A stretch of DNA of 64,000 nucleotides from Epichloe hybrida (Eukaryota > Ascomycota > Sordariomycetes > Hypocreales > Clavicipitaceae): contig JAFEKR010000044.1 in the NCBI GenBank assembly GCA_019022495.1, positions 248,001-312,000 of the forward strand. Reading direction: 5' to 3'. Below, in pieces: positions 22,280 through 34,100 of the stretch (the stretch's first letter is position 1; each line of letters starts with the position of its first letter). The notes under the pieces are model-generated. The model searched no databases. It saw nothing but the letters and a program-made list of their open reading frames with translations, and was not told where the DNA came from. The translations under genes were made by a program, and so were the position numbers.

Positions 22280-23215
22280 ATGAAGAGCAAACGCGCGCGC
22301 GAATCCGCCACCGAGCCCGAGCCCGAGCCCAAAGACGTCCCCCTAGAGAAGAAGCAGAAGCAGAAGCAGAAGCGCAAGCGCGACGACGAAGCCGGCGCCC
22401 AAGCGAAGCGGAAGAAGGCCAAGAAGAGCCAACAGGAGACGAGGAAGGAGAAGAAGGACAAGCGCAAGGACCTGCAAGACTTGCCGGGCGAAGACGTCGA
22501 TGTCGTCACGGGGGACTCTGATGATAAGAGTGATGACGCGCCTGCCCCCAGGGGGTCCAAGAGCGACACCGCAAAAAGCGACAACCCGAAGACGGCAGAC
22601 GGAGACGGTGCTGCAACGAAAAAGAAGAAGGCCGCCGCGCCCACCACCGCCAAAGACACGGGTGGCGAAAGGGGCAAGAAACAGAGACACATCGTCTTCG
22701 TGGGGAACCTGCCCTTCAGCGCGACGGCCGAGACGATACGTGCGCATTTCGCGTCGCTGGGCCCCGTATCGGTGCGGTGCCTTCGGAACAAGGGCGACGC
22801 GAATCCCTGCAGGGGCATCGCCTTTGTCGAGTTCCCTTGCGTGCGGACCATGAGCACGTGTCTGGATAAGTTCCACCATACTGTTTTTGAGGATGGTGTT
22901 TCGGCGGGGAGGAAGATTAACGTGGAGTTGACGTAGGTTTTTTATTATTCTTTTTCCCACGTGTTGGGGGAAGCTAATGTACTTTTTTCTCTTCACAGCG
23001 CGGGCGGCGGAGGCGGCACCCAGTTCCGGAAAGACAAGATTCGAGAAAAGAATAAGAAGTTGGATGAGAATAGATGTAAGCGCATTGAGAAGGAGAAGGC
23101 TGCAAAGGCGGACGGCGGCGGTGGTGGTGGCGCAAAGGGAGAGAGGGATGGTGATGGCCCCGGGGGCGGGATTCACCCGAGTCGGTTGGCGATGAATCCG
23201 AGCTTGGCAAAGTAA
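22280..23215 (+). CDS. NOP6: NOP6-like nucleolar RNA-binding protein, 289 aa
   Basis: Exons 22280-22932 and 22999-23215 flank a 66-bp intron (GTAGGT...CACAG); the join gives VELTAGGGGGTQFRKDK. Residues 1-135 are extremely Lys/Arg/Glu/Asp-rich (KKQKQKQKRKRDDE, KRKKAKKSQQETRKEKKDKR), a nucleolar-type tail. One RRM covers about 137-217, with RNP2 VFVGNL and RNP1 RGIAFVEF. The C-terminal part has RKDKIREKNKKLDENR and a Gly run, ending HPSRLAMNPSLAK. This order (basic N-tail, RRM, short basic C-tail) is that of fungal Nop6, an snoRNA-binding factor in early 40S assembly. The CMS1 gene 8 kb away also belongs to ribosome biogenesis, but the spacing gives no reason to link the two. Confidence 0.85.
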
Positions 23216-24241
23216 ATTGGGAGTAGGGGTGGGTTGTTCGGTCCATGCTGGGATCATCAGGAAGATCCTGGTGATGCATTTTCCTGGGCTGTTTGGATTT
23301 GGTGTGGTCGTCGTGGGACGAAATAGCAGGGAGGGAGGGATACACAGACAGCCGGCATGGTTGGATATCTATAACGTCTCGTTGATGCACACCCACGACT
23401 CTCAGGATACCTCTGGGGGGGGAAAAGAGATACGTGGGGCTTTGAAACACAATGTCCTCGAGACAGCAGCATCGCAGAGGAACATGACATGATCGTTGAG
23501 GGTGAGATGGCCTACGCCTCGATTGAGGATTGCTCCACTGACGAGAAACTGCACGGGCAGGCATGGCAGACGTCATGTATGCTTTCTACAGACCAAGAGT
23601 ATAAACATGGCATGTCCGTCCTTGAGACTAGAGTGAATCGAGCAAGCAAGGGCACTGCCGAAAACCGGGAAACTGGTAAACATTAAAAATAAAAGATCTG
23701 ACTCATTTGCAACAACGTGACATCAAGACGAGACGAGACAAGACACGATACGAAAAAAAAAAAGAACAAAACACGGGGCGTCGAACCCCTTTGAGACGAT
23801 TTTATCATCCATTCCACCAGCATTTGCTCCCCCTCCTCTTCGACGAGAATAAAAAAAATAAATGAGTAAAAAAACAACATGTCTCGTCTGGTCTTTCGTT
23901 TCGCTAAATCGGTCTATTTGCGCTGAAGATTGAGGAGAACCCCAATCCATAAAAACAAACTTGCGGGTTGAACGCCTCGTCCAGATATTATGTTCTTGTG
24001 TGAAAAAAGGTTCGTTGCAAGTATTCGAGACTCGATTTAGTATGGAGCTCCGATTAGAGATCATTGCTGTCACAACTGTCGCGACATGTGTTGGTTCGTC
24101 CTTTCGTCGCTTCGCATCGGCGGGAAAAAGAAATGGGGTTTGTATTGCATCTTCTTTCATCGTCGATAGGAAACATCTCTTTCGCTGGTCTCCTGCCTCT
24201 GCTACCTCATCTGCTCTTGTTCGTGTATTTTATCTTGGCTA
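23216..24241. other. convergent 3' intergenic region
   Basis: 1 kb between the NOP6 stop and the rac1 stop. A/T-rich with an A-run near 23752-23764, consistent with two 3' UTRs. Frames across 23961-24335 are antisense to the rac1 end and are not credible genes. Confidence 0.5.
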
Positions 24242-25280
<1,039 letters not shown>

Positions 25281-27224
25281 TGTGTAGCGACACTGGAGAG
25301 TATGCAGAGGTACGCGGCTTTGTCGTGAGCTGAGCAGATGCGGCGGAGGGCGACTTTGGAGGCGGCAGGCGACAAGGCGACAAGGCGACAAGGCGTGAGG
25401 CGTGAGGCGTGAGGCGTGAGGAGAGGAGGAGGGTGGTGGTTGGTGGTTGATGGTTGGCGGTTGGTGGTTGGTGGAGGGAGGTCGAGCGTTTCGCACCAAT
25501 CTTGGGTTGGTGGTGTAGAATCAGCCAGCTGGGGAGGAGGAGGAGGGGGGGAAGGTCGATGAGTGATGAGGGAGCGAGCGGCACGGGAGCGGCTACGACG
25601 AACAGGGCAATTAATTGATCGACGACGAAAGTGTCCGGGTCAATATCTGGAGTATGGCCGGTGCTTTGTTTGGACACGAAAGAAATGGATTGAATATAGA
25701 GAGCAGAGCAGAGCAGCTGCAAAGGTGAGGCCGGGCGAGGCCGGGTGAGGCCAGACGCGAGTTTCAAGTGCTGCCACTGCGTTGGAAACGGCTTGACACA
25801 GCGGATCGAAGCTGAGTCGCCAAGGAGGCGCAGAGAACTTGGGCACACTACGGACTACTTGCCCACGGGGCAACCTGTACGGATCATGTGTGTACCTTGA
25901 TCAATCAATGTGGTCGTGGTGGGTGGTGAGGATGAGGGTGAGGGCGGGCGGTGGTGGTGGAAGGGAAGAGGTGACGTGGTTGGACTCGGGCTGCCGACTT
26001 GGTACGTTGGGCGTGGCTTGAACACGCGTCCCTTTGTGACGGATGATGATTTGGTATTTGACGATTTAATTGCTTGACTAATTTGACTAATTGCTTTGTT
26101 GATTTTTAATTTTTTTTTGAGGGGTCATTGGTTGTCCGACGAGACCTCAACGTGGCGGTTCGCAGAGAAAAGAGCTCTCGACCTGAATCAAAACGGTTGG
26201 GCCAGTTGGTCAGTCAGTCAGTTATTAGTCAGTCGGATCCGTAAAACACCACACGTCATCATTTCGACACTCGACACACCCTCTCTTCTCATGTTGGACA
26301 CGGGAATCGACCGTTTTCCTGGCTTCATGCCATGTCACGCACGGTTTCAGAGTCGAAAAGAGGTCTTCGGCCCTCCCCGAAGTGACTGGCTGAAACAAGT
26401 GCAGGAGCTCTTATGCAACGTCGCCGCGAAACAACCCATGATGACGAGTCCCGATCTGGCGAAACCAAGTTGCAGGCATCAGGGGCCCGACCCGAAGGAG
26501 TGAAACGAAACGGAGCACATCAAATGCCAGCCGGGAATGTCATCGGGGAAAGCCGACCATGCGCCCGTCGAACCGGCCCAACAAGGCGCATGATTCATGC
26601 ATGCACTTGGCTTGGCAGGCCTCCCTCTCAAAGTGTAAATAACATTCGTTCAAGGAAAAGAAATTTCGACCCAATTGTCTTCGCCGAGTATGTTGTACAG
26701 TATCCATCCTCCTGTACATACACCATGTTGTACAACAAGCTTGCGCATGGCCCATGGGTCAAGTCGGCATGATTCGCAGCCCAAGTGCTCACAGGCCAAG
26801 TTTGGTGTAATGGAACCTTTCATCTTCTTCTAGTCAGGTGAGGAGGAAGAGTCAGAAAGCCGTGTTTCTGGGAAATGGGATCCGACCGACTATAGTCCCG
26901 GGAGAAGAAAGTTGCCAATGAGGAAAGGGGACGACGTGCATGTCCGCACGCATTGCGTGAATTGAGATGCTGCTATGACTGAGAAATCTATTTCTGCCAT
27001 TGCTCATGTGGCTTTCCACCATTGTTACGCAGGAAACAGAAACAAGCCGAGTAGCATGCTGCATGATACACTCGCACAATTGAGGGAGCTTGGCTCTCGA
27101 GCAGCAACCGCCTCACCACAGCATGACCCCCTCCATGACCCCCTCAGCGAAAGAGAAAAAAAAAAGAAGAAAAAAACCCCCCTCCCCAAAAAAAAAAAAA
27201 GTTCACAGTAGAGTAGTGGCATGA
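25281..27224. other. 1.9-kb intergenic region upstream of rac1
   Basis: Contains the rac1 promoter and leader (C/T-rich on the minus strand) and two tandem-repeat tracts, listed separately. A/T-rich at 26,050-26,110. A 135-residue frame at 26,096-26,503 shows no domain or family feature. An A-run lies at 27,188-27,200 near the next gene's 3' end. Confidence 0.5.
25369..25476. repeat. tandem short repeats in the rac1 5' region
   Basis: Three units of CGACAAGG are followed by four units of CGTGAGG and then GGTTGGTGG-type G/T repeats. The tract lies about 90-200 bases upstream of the rac1 start codon, in the leader or proximal promoter. Confidence 0.8.
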
Positions 27225-27907
27225 TCAAATCAGCACACACATATTTTGCGGTGAACATGGCCCCTCAAATGATGACTTCTTCATCTTGTAGCATATCCCA
27301 CGTAGCCGGTCTTGATATGTCGAACTGGCCCAGGCCGTCGAATCGGTGGCTTGATTTTTATGGTCGACATACCACATGGCTTTGTCTCGAATAACATGCC
27401 AGTCATCAACTCGGGAGCCAAGGGCATCTGGATCGAGCGAAGCCAGATGAATTGCCTCGCGCACCCATGCAACGCAATTCCATCCCTCTTTACCAGAACG
27501 CAATGGCACTTGTCGTAGGATGCGCTCGAGTCGTTGAAGATCCGACACCTTTGCGACAACGATACGGGCCAGCAGCATTGATGCACGATCACACTCAGCA
27601 GAGTATTGCCATTCTGATCTGACAGTTTCTGGTTCGCCGTCTATGACGAGCTTTTCCTTGACATGATACATGATGTGGTGATAGCCAGACTTGGGATCTC
27701 GTTTGGGGCCAGACAGCAGAGCCCAGTGATATCTGTAACAGGGCCGCCGGCAAAGCAAGAGGGGTCAGTCGAATCAGGAAAAAACAGCATGCCGGGAATT
27801 GATTCTTGTATTATGGGCGTCACTCACGAATCTTCTTTTCCTGGCATCTTTGGCGACCCTCCGCGAACATAAAGTCCGACGTAAAGTCGAGTCTTGTTGC
27901 AAGACAT
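27225..27907 (-). CDS. DUF6914-type fungal hypothetical protein, 195 aa
   Basis: Exons 27907-27828 and 27732-27225 flank a 95-bp intron (GTGAGT, CGACTGAC near its start, TACAG). The product begins MSCNKTRLYVGLYVRGGSPK, then MPGKEDSYHWALLSGPK, YHHIMYHVKEK, LARIVVAKVSDLQRLERILR, the conserved WNCVAWVREAI with a Trp-Asn-Cys motif, and DWHVIRDKAMWYVDHK. I recall this as a large lineage-expanded ascomycete family (DUF6914) of unknown function, typically about 170-200 residues with a WNC motif that resembles a catalytic Cys. No signal peptide. The C-terminus CSPQNMCVLI resembles a CaaX box (CVLI), which would predict prenylation; that is inference. Confidence 0.72.
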
Positions 27908-28023
27908 GGTCGCCGGAGAAAAATGCGTTGTGCCACAACAGAGGTTGACGAATGACATGGCTTCCCCGTGTACCTGCTTGCCTATTTTGTTCCCTCCTCT
28001 TCTTTTTCTTGTTGAGAGTTGGA

Positions 28024-28055
28024 AATGAGCTAATGAGCTAATGAGCTAATGAGCT
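28024..28055. repeat. tandem repeat, AATGAGCT x4
   Basis: Four exact copies of an 8-mer directly upstream of the DUF6914 gene. Confidence 0.9.
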
Positions 28056-28390
28056 AGCAGTCAAGTTATAATAGCGAAGAGAGAGAGTGGGGCATGGTAT
28101 TAACAATAAGAAGGAAGAACACAGTGAAACGAGGTGCCGTCGAATATCTTCAGTGACACAGATAGACGCCACGGGAGACAGAAGAGAGCGAGGGAAAAGG
28201 CGCCTCTTGTGTACTCCGCAAAGCAGCCAGCCACGCAAGGCTGGCGATGGAGACGCATTCGCAAAGCAGGACCATGCCAACCCTGCAAGCCGGTGAGTTG
28301 ATAGGTCACACGAGGGCTGTAGAGTCGTAGGCTTGTAGCCGACACCGACGCAATCTTCCGCCGCTTGATATGAAGGCGTACAGGGCTGGA

Positions 28391-28480
28391 CGGGACGGGA
28401 CGGGACGGGACAGGGCATGGCGGGGCATGGCGTGGCATGGCGTGGCATGACATGAACATGATCATGATCATGATCATGAA
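28391..28480. repeat. compound microsatellite: CGGGA, CATGGCGTGG and ATCATG units
   Basis: Four CGGGA units (28391-28410), then imperfect GGCATGGCGT repeats, then several ATGATC/ATCATG units to about 28480. The tract drives spurious long ORFs on both strands. Confidence 0.85.
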
Positions 28481-28897
28481 CATGCAAATGATCCATGAAT
28501 GCGAGATTGCACCTGAACGTGAGCCTGGACATGAACCAGGACATGGCGTGGCGTGGCCAGCATGTCAAGATGCCAAGAGGAGGTATTCGAGAGTGCCCAG
28601 CCACTGGGAGGCAGGCACGGCTAATGTCAGAGGAAATTGCAGACCGCAGAGAGGGAGGGGACTGCACAAAAGACTGACTGATACACCTGCCACTCTACTC
28701 CGTACATGTAGAATCAATCAATTAGGAAGGAGCACTGGTCCTGGTCCCTTGCCCTCACCTTCCACGGGAGCAGGAGACAGTACTCGGTAGATTAGCCAGA
28801 CCAGACCGCGAATGACTGTCAAGACTCGAGAGCATCAGACGCTCTCAAAGCGCCGCTTGATTCTTTTCATCGGTTGACTTGTGCAATTCCGGCAACA

Positions 28898-28930
28898 GGC
28901 CCCAAGCTGGCCCCAAGCTGGCCCCAAGCT
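28898..28930. repeat. tandem repeat, 11-mer GGCCCCAAGCT x3
   Basis: Three exact copies of GGCCCCAAGCT followed by a partial fourth. Confidence 0.9.
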
Positions 28931-29870
28931 GGCCCCCAGCAGGTCAAACTGACCAAGACGAGCCGGGAAGGGCCTGGCTGGCTGCAAGTGTGCGTGAGAA
29001 CATTCAAGGCACCAGACATCAACCTTGATATGGTTCAAATGCCGCACATTGCATAGGACTATCGCCGACCCATTGCGACTTTTCGGAATACCCAGCTCAG
29101 GTCAGTTTTCACAGACAAGCAAGCAGTCCATGTACTGCTACAGATGGCATGTACAGCATGTAATCCGTATGAAGTACAGGAAAGAATAATCACAAAGTAG
29201 ATGGATCCTTCTTCGCCCTCATCTTCATCAGACGCGTTTCCCGTCCTTCCCGTCGTCCATGTTTGCTGTTTGACGTCGCCCGTAAACAGCCTGGTCTTTA
29301 TGACTTGGGAATGCCTCCTTACTTGATAATGATCAGGTACCATACACCAGGAAGCGTGAGATTCAGGAACCCGAATCGTCTTTCTTGCTGTTCGTACGGA
29401 GTATACCGCGTGAATATAGGAAATACATTACGGAGCATACTCGGTATTTTCTCTATCCAATCATCCTGTTGCACGGGGTAGAAAGGGGATAATAAGAGCA
29501 ACTTATCTGTGGTGTGGCCACGCCTAATCTTTTGCAAGACCTTCGCGGGTCCAGTTTTAGCTCAGTCGGGGGCTAATAACAATCAATTACCGGCGAGATG
29601 TCTGATGTGACATGCGCAAATGCCGAATCGTGGCGTCCACCCCGCCTTGGGGGTATTCAGGGGAGATGCGCATCTGCCAGGGCCTTGTTCGAGGACTCCT
29701 GGGGAAAAGGACACTGTTGATCAATCAGAAAAAGAACACTCGTACTACGGAGTAGAGCGGTCAGCCCTGCATAAAGCAGCGTTGTGAACCCCGTCCGGCT
29801 CTGTCCGTTGCGACTGTTTGGTGAGGCGGACGAAATTAAAACGAGGCAGTGGTGGTCTGAGTTTGTGACG

Positions 29871-29987
29871 TGTTAAGGTGGAGAATGGATTAGGTAATAG
29901 ATAAGCAGAGTTATATAGGGCATTAGCAGAGAGCCCACTTAGTTAATATAAGCATTATTACACCTATTATCTTTTGGTCAGGTTTTA
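29871..29987 (+). repeat. 5' LTR of the gypsy-like element (117 bp, internally deleted)
   Basis: Aligns with the right LTR but lacks exactly 36 bp lying between two TTAAGG repeats. It shows more RIP-type decay (for example TTTTA for TTTCA at its end). Confidence 0.85.
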
Positions 29988-30846
29988 TAGTAATAAGACT
30001 AGAACATTTATTTAGACTCTAAATTAAAATAATTATTAAATAAGCGACAATCTATGGCCTCTAAGGAGATATCCAAACAATCAATCAAATAATATAATTA
30101 AAATAGAAGATTAGGACAGAGTACTACAGACCTATTAGAATAGCTATAGTTATTAAACAATAAGAATTAAACAATAAAGCTATAGTTACTATTAAGAGAT
30201 AAGAAGAAACTCTAGCTATAGTTAGGAATCTATCTATTAGATAATATAAGAATACCTAGAGCTATAGTAATAGGCTAGATAGGATATAAAACTATAGGAT
30301 TATAGAAATACTTATAGTATTTAATAAGAAACCTAGGTTAAGGGTATCTCTCTAAATAATACCTAGATACTAAAGATAGTCTAGATAATTAATAAACTTA
30401 GAGAAACCTAACTAATTAGAGTTAAGGATTAAGGTAAGAACAGGTACGTAGAATAGGTATAGTACTATCCTAGCACTTAAGATCTTAGGAAGATATTACA
30501 AATAGTAGGATAAGAAATAAGCTAGAACTAGGAGTAAACACTAGCAGACTAGATTTACAAACTTATAGGTTAGAACACCTATAGTAACTACTCCTAAGCT
30601 AAGAAATCTAAGATAGGAATTACTATTTATAACCTTAGCAAAATAAAAGTTTAGGGAACCTAGATAGTACACAGGATATCATAAGATAAATAACACTAGA
30701 CATAACCTAAGAACTTAAGAGATTTAGGCTGCTTAAATTTTAACCTAAGAGTTAAAAACCTAGCATAGAAATCCGCATTTTTACACTTAGTAAAAACAGG
30801 ATTATCACTACCTACAACCTTACGAATTAGTAATATTAGCCTATAG
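29988..30846 (+). pseudogene. 5' internal part of the gypsy-like element, decayed
   Basis: AT-rich leader sequence between the left LTR and the insertion point of copia element A. No domain can be read. It retains CpA but almost no TpG, like the rest of the outer element. TAGTAATAAGAC directly after the LTR could be the mutated primer-binding site. Confidence 0.55.
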
Positions 30847-30851
30847 CTATC

Positions 30852-31147
30852 TGTTAGAACAAGCATGATATCAACAAGGGTGCGCGCCTCTAATTAGGTG
30901 GGCGCGTTGCATCGCGGACCTACATGTCCGGCCTAACCGCGCCACGATCAGAGTTAGTATATATAGCCTCTTTGCTAATAACCCTAATTAAGGCCCCTTT
31001 TCCTATAATAAATAGTATACCCTCTTTGCTTCTATTTAATCCCTCTTTTACTTACTTTAATAAACTAGAATATATAATAATTACATACACTTTAGTCTAC
31101 CCTAAAAACCTTACATATAGGTTAATAGTATCCTATAAATACTAATA
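30852..31147 (+). repeat. 5' LTR of copia-like element A (296 bp)
   Basis: Collinear with 36928-37223 without gaps. It differs by many transitions and no length change. It retains GC-rich blocks such as GTGCGCGCC and CGCGGACC. Confidence 0.95.
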
Positions 31148-34100
31148 CTAATTAGTAGTTACCTCTATAAATACCATAGATTAGTAAGGTTTATAGAAGA
31201 GGTATTAGTATTAAGGACTTACCTTATAAAAAAGAAAGTGCTACTCTAAGATATTAAATATACTAAGGAAAAAGTATAATCTAGCTCTCCTTTTACCTTA
31301 AGTAACTATAACTAGCTTTATACTAAATCTAAGCTTATTAACTTAATTAAGGCCTAGTTAGTAACTAACCTAACCTATCTTTATTTATTTAATTAGCGTA
31401 TCTATTACGTAAATAAACCCTTAGGAGCGTGTTTATTAAATAATTAAGGCCTAGTTAGTAACTAACCTAACCTATCCTTAATTATTTAATTAAACCTACT
31501 AAGGGATAAAGATAATAGCTTTACTTATAATCCTTTAGACTTCTATTAATTCCCTATTTCCCTTACCCCCCTATTTACTACTAATATTATAGTAAAACAT
31601 TAAGATTAACTAGAGGGATTTAGAGCCTAAGACATTCCCTCTAATTATAAACGTACCTTCCTCCCTAAGAATACTAGAAGAGAAGCTAATCTATAAGTTA
31701 TATCTTACCTCCTTAACTATATATCCCCTAATTTACACTAATATATTATATAATAAGCACTAGAGAATAAGGAATTATTTAATCTTAAAGCAAACACTAC
31801 CCCTAAAGAACTTATAGCCTAGATTCTTATTAAGAAAGTAACTTATAAATATAAGAACTTATACCTATAAACCCTATTAACTATCTTTAGTAATAACTTT
31901 AGAGAATAGAAATAAGAAATATTCTAAGTAGTAAATCCTAAAGCTATAAAGAGTCTTTAAGACTTTCTCTTCTTTAGTAGTATTTATATAAACCTATAGA
32001 GTTACTATAAGATAGTAGTCTTACTTAAAGATATTATTAACTATAATAGATTCTATAACTAGAAAGAAGAAGAAATATAGGAAGTTACTAGGAAGTATTT
32101 TCCCTTTAAGAGGTAAATAGTAAAAAAGGACTTTTATAAAGACCTCCTTCCTATTAGTATTCCTTCTTTTAGAGATTAACTAAAGTAACTAATTACTTTA
32201 CGTTATCCCTAATCCCCTTAACTACTATAATTACTCCTATTCTATTCCTAGATTTTATTATACTAATCCCTAAGTATACTAAGTGTAAGGTAAAGGTATG
32301 ATAGTAAAGGTAATCCCCTTATTATAAGCCCTTAACTATAACCCTAGACCCCCCTTGCTTCCCCTCTTATAGTAAGATATTATAATCCCTCTCTATAGTC
32401 TAGAACTATAGCACCTCTTTTATAAGATTTAATTATCCCTATTCCCCCTTAGGAGATAAGCTAACCCTTATTAAAGTAACTACTTAATCTTAATAAATTC
32501 TATAGTAATAAAAGCATTAAGTATAGCACTAGGGAGTATAATATTCTTAATATTAAGCTCTTAACTTATTAAAGGAAGTGTAAGATACTAGGGATTATAT
32601 AAGAATAGTTAGGCTATAGTTTTAAGTTTATACTAAAAGGAAAACCTCTATAATACTTCTTAGAGAACCTTTTAAGCTAAGGAGACCCTTAAGATCTCCT
32701 CTTATCTATAGGATTAGGTAGAAGTTTAAGATAGATAATACGTATTAAAAGAACTATCTATTATAGGGAAGATTATAATTACTTATAATTATCTAAGAGA
32801 ACCCTAGTAAATTAAAGATTAAATGCTTTAAAGACCTTATAATAAAGCTTTTAAATCTCTAAAGGGTAAATCCTTATAAATCCTAGTTAGAATTAGACCT
32901 CTATAGTTAGATTCTAAATACCTATAAAGGAATCCTAGAATATAGGGCTTATATTATTAATTCTCCTATTAACCTCTAATGCTTTTGCGAACGAATAAGG
33001 ATATTAATTAGCAAATCTAAAGCTTTAATTAATTAGTAGTAGTTCCCTATAGAAGCTAGCACTAAGGAATACTTTTAGACTAACTATAAGTATAATAGAA
33101 AAGGCAAGGAAGCCTAGTATGGTTAATCTTTATTAAAGAGTAAGCCTTAACGCTTAAAAAAGTGTTATATATACGGTAAAGAAGGTTATTAGTTAACTAA
33201 ACACTTAGATAAGGACTAGAAGAAAGTATTTTAATAATTTAAGAATTACTCTCACATAGACTTAATAGCTTCTTTATATAATGTGTTCCTAATATAGTAT
33301 AAAGGCGATGATAATCCTAAATTAGCTAAGGATAACAATATTAACTAATACCTAATAAAACTTGGTTTTAGCAAAGAAGATAATAATAGCTAAGTGCCTA
33401 CGAGCTTCTTCACACATAGGACTACCTATAACAGCTGTGTAACCACTGAGATTCTTACTAGTAAAGTAATAACTTATGCTCTAGTTAAGAAGGATCTATT
33501 TAATCTTTAGGAACTAGATAAGGTACTAAGTGTATTTACACTTAAAGGATAATATTTATCCAGAACCTTTGAAGGCATTATAGCTAATATAGGTACTACA
33601 GGATATTTATTAGTAAGCTACCCTTAATTCTTAGCTCTATAAAGTGTAATACTAACTATTATACTTAATAGGTTAGATGCTAGGAAGGCAAAGATTAAAT
33701 TCGGCCTTAGAGAACTAATTAAGGCACTTAGATTAATTAAAGTACTAACTCCGTTTAGAATTATTCTCTTTTAGGTAATCCCTATAAACACTCCCTTTCT
33801 CTTATACCTTAATAATATAACCTGCCTAAAGATTAATTTCTATATATTAAAGAACGTTCTATAGTAAGGGAATATTAAGGTTCCTATTATACGCAAATAG
33901 GGGCACGCGTAAATACTTCTTAATAAAGAAGAAAGTGTTACTTAGAGTTATCTTATAGAGATTAAGCTTTGCTAATTATATTAATACTTTAGATACCCTT
34001 TAGTTTAATATCTTTATGATTTACTATGTAAATTAGGGCACGAGGTTAAGTTTAAAGCTATTAAGAAACTAACTAAGGTTTGCTAGTAGTGCTAATTACA

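Larger units (their letters stand above)
27908..29870. other. 2-kb intergenic region rich in short tandem repeats, left flank of the transposon island
   Basis: No supported gene. It holds tandem repeats at 28024-28055, 28391-28480 and 28898-28930, a TACATGTA at 28703-28710, and TACTCCGTA/TACGGAGTA motifs at 28696-28704, 29395-29403 and 29746-29754. Base composition is normal until 29,870, where the AT-rich island begins abruptly at a retrotransposon LTR. Confidence 0.55.

Noticed and set aside
22249..23257. Long minus-strand frames across NOP6
   Set aside because: Leu/Phe/Ser-rich complements of the Lys/Glu-rich NOP6 coding sequence.
23760..23830. Possible tRNA T-loop (GGGGTTCGACGCCCC on the minus strand)
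   Set aside because: T-stem is partial and no acceptor, D or anticodon arms can be folded.
26096..26503. 135-residue frame upstream of rac1
   Set aside because: No family, signal or compositional support; overlaps an AT-rich spacer.
28038..28667. 209-residue minus-strand frame
   Set aside because: Driven by microsatellites (HDHDHDH and PCPAMPCP-type repeats).
29545..29600. tRNA-like D-arm TTTAGCTCAGTCGG
   Set aside because: No matching anticodon arm, GTTCRA T-loop or acceptor pairing could be built around it.
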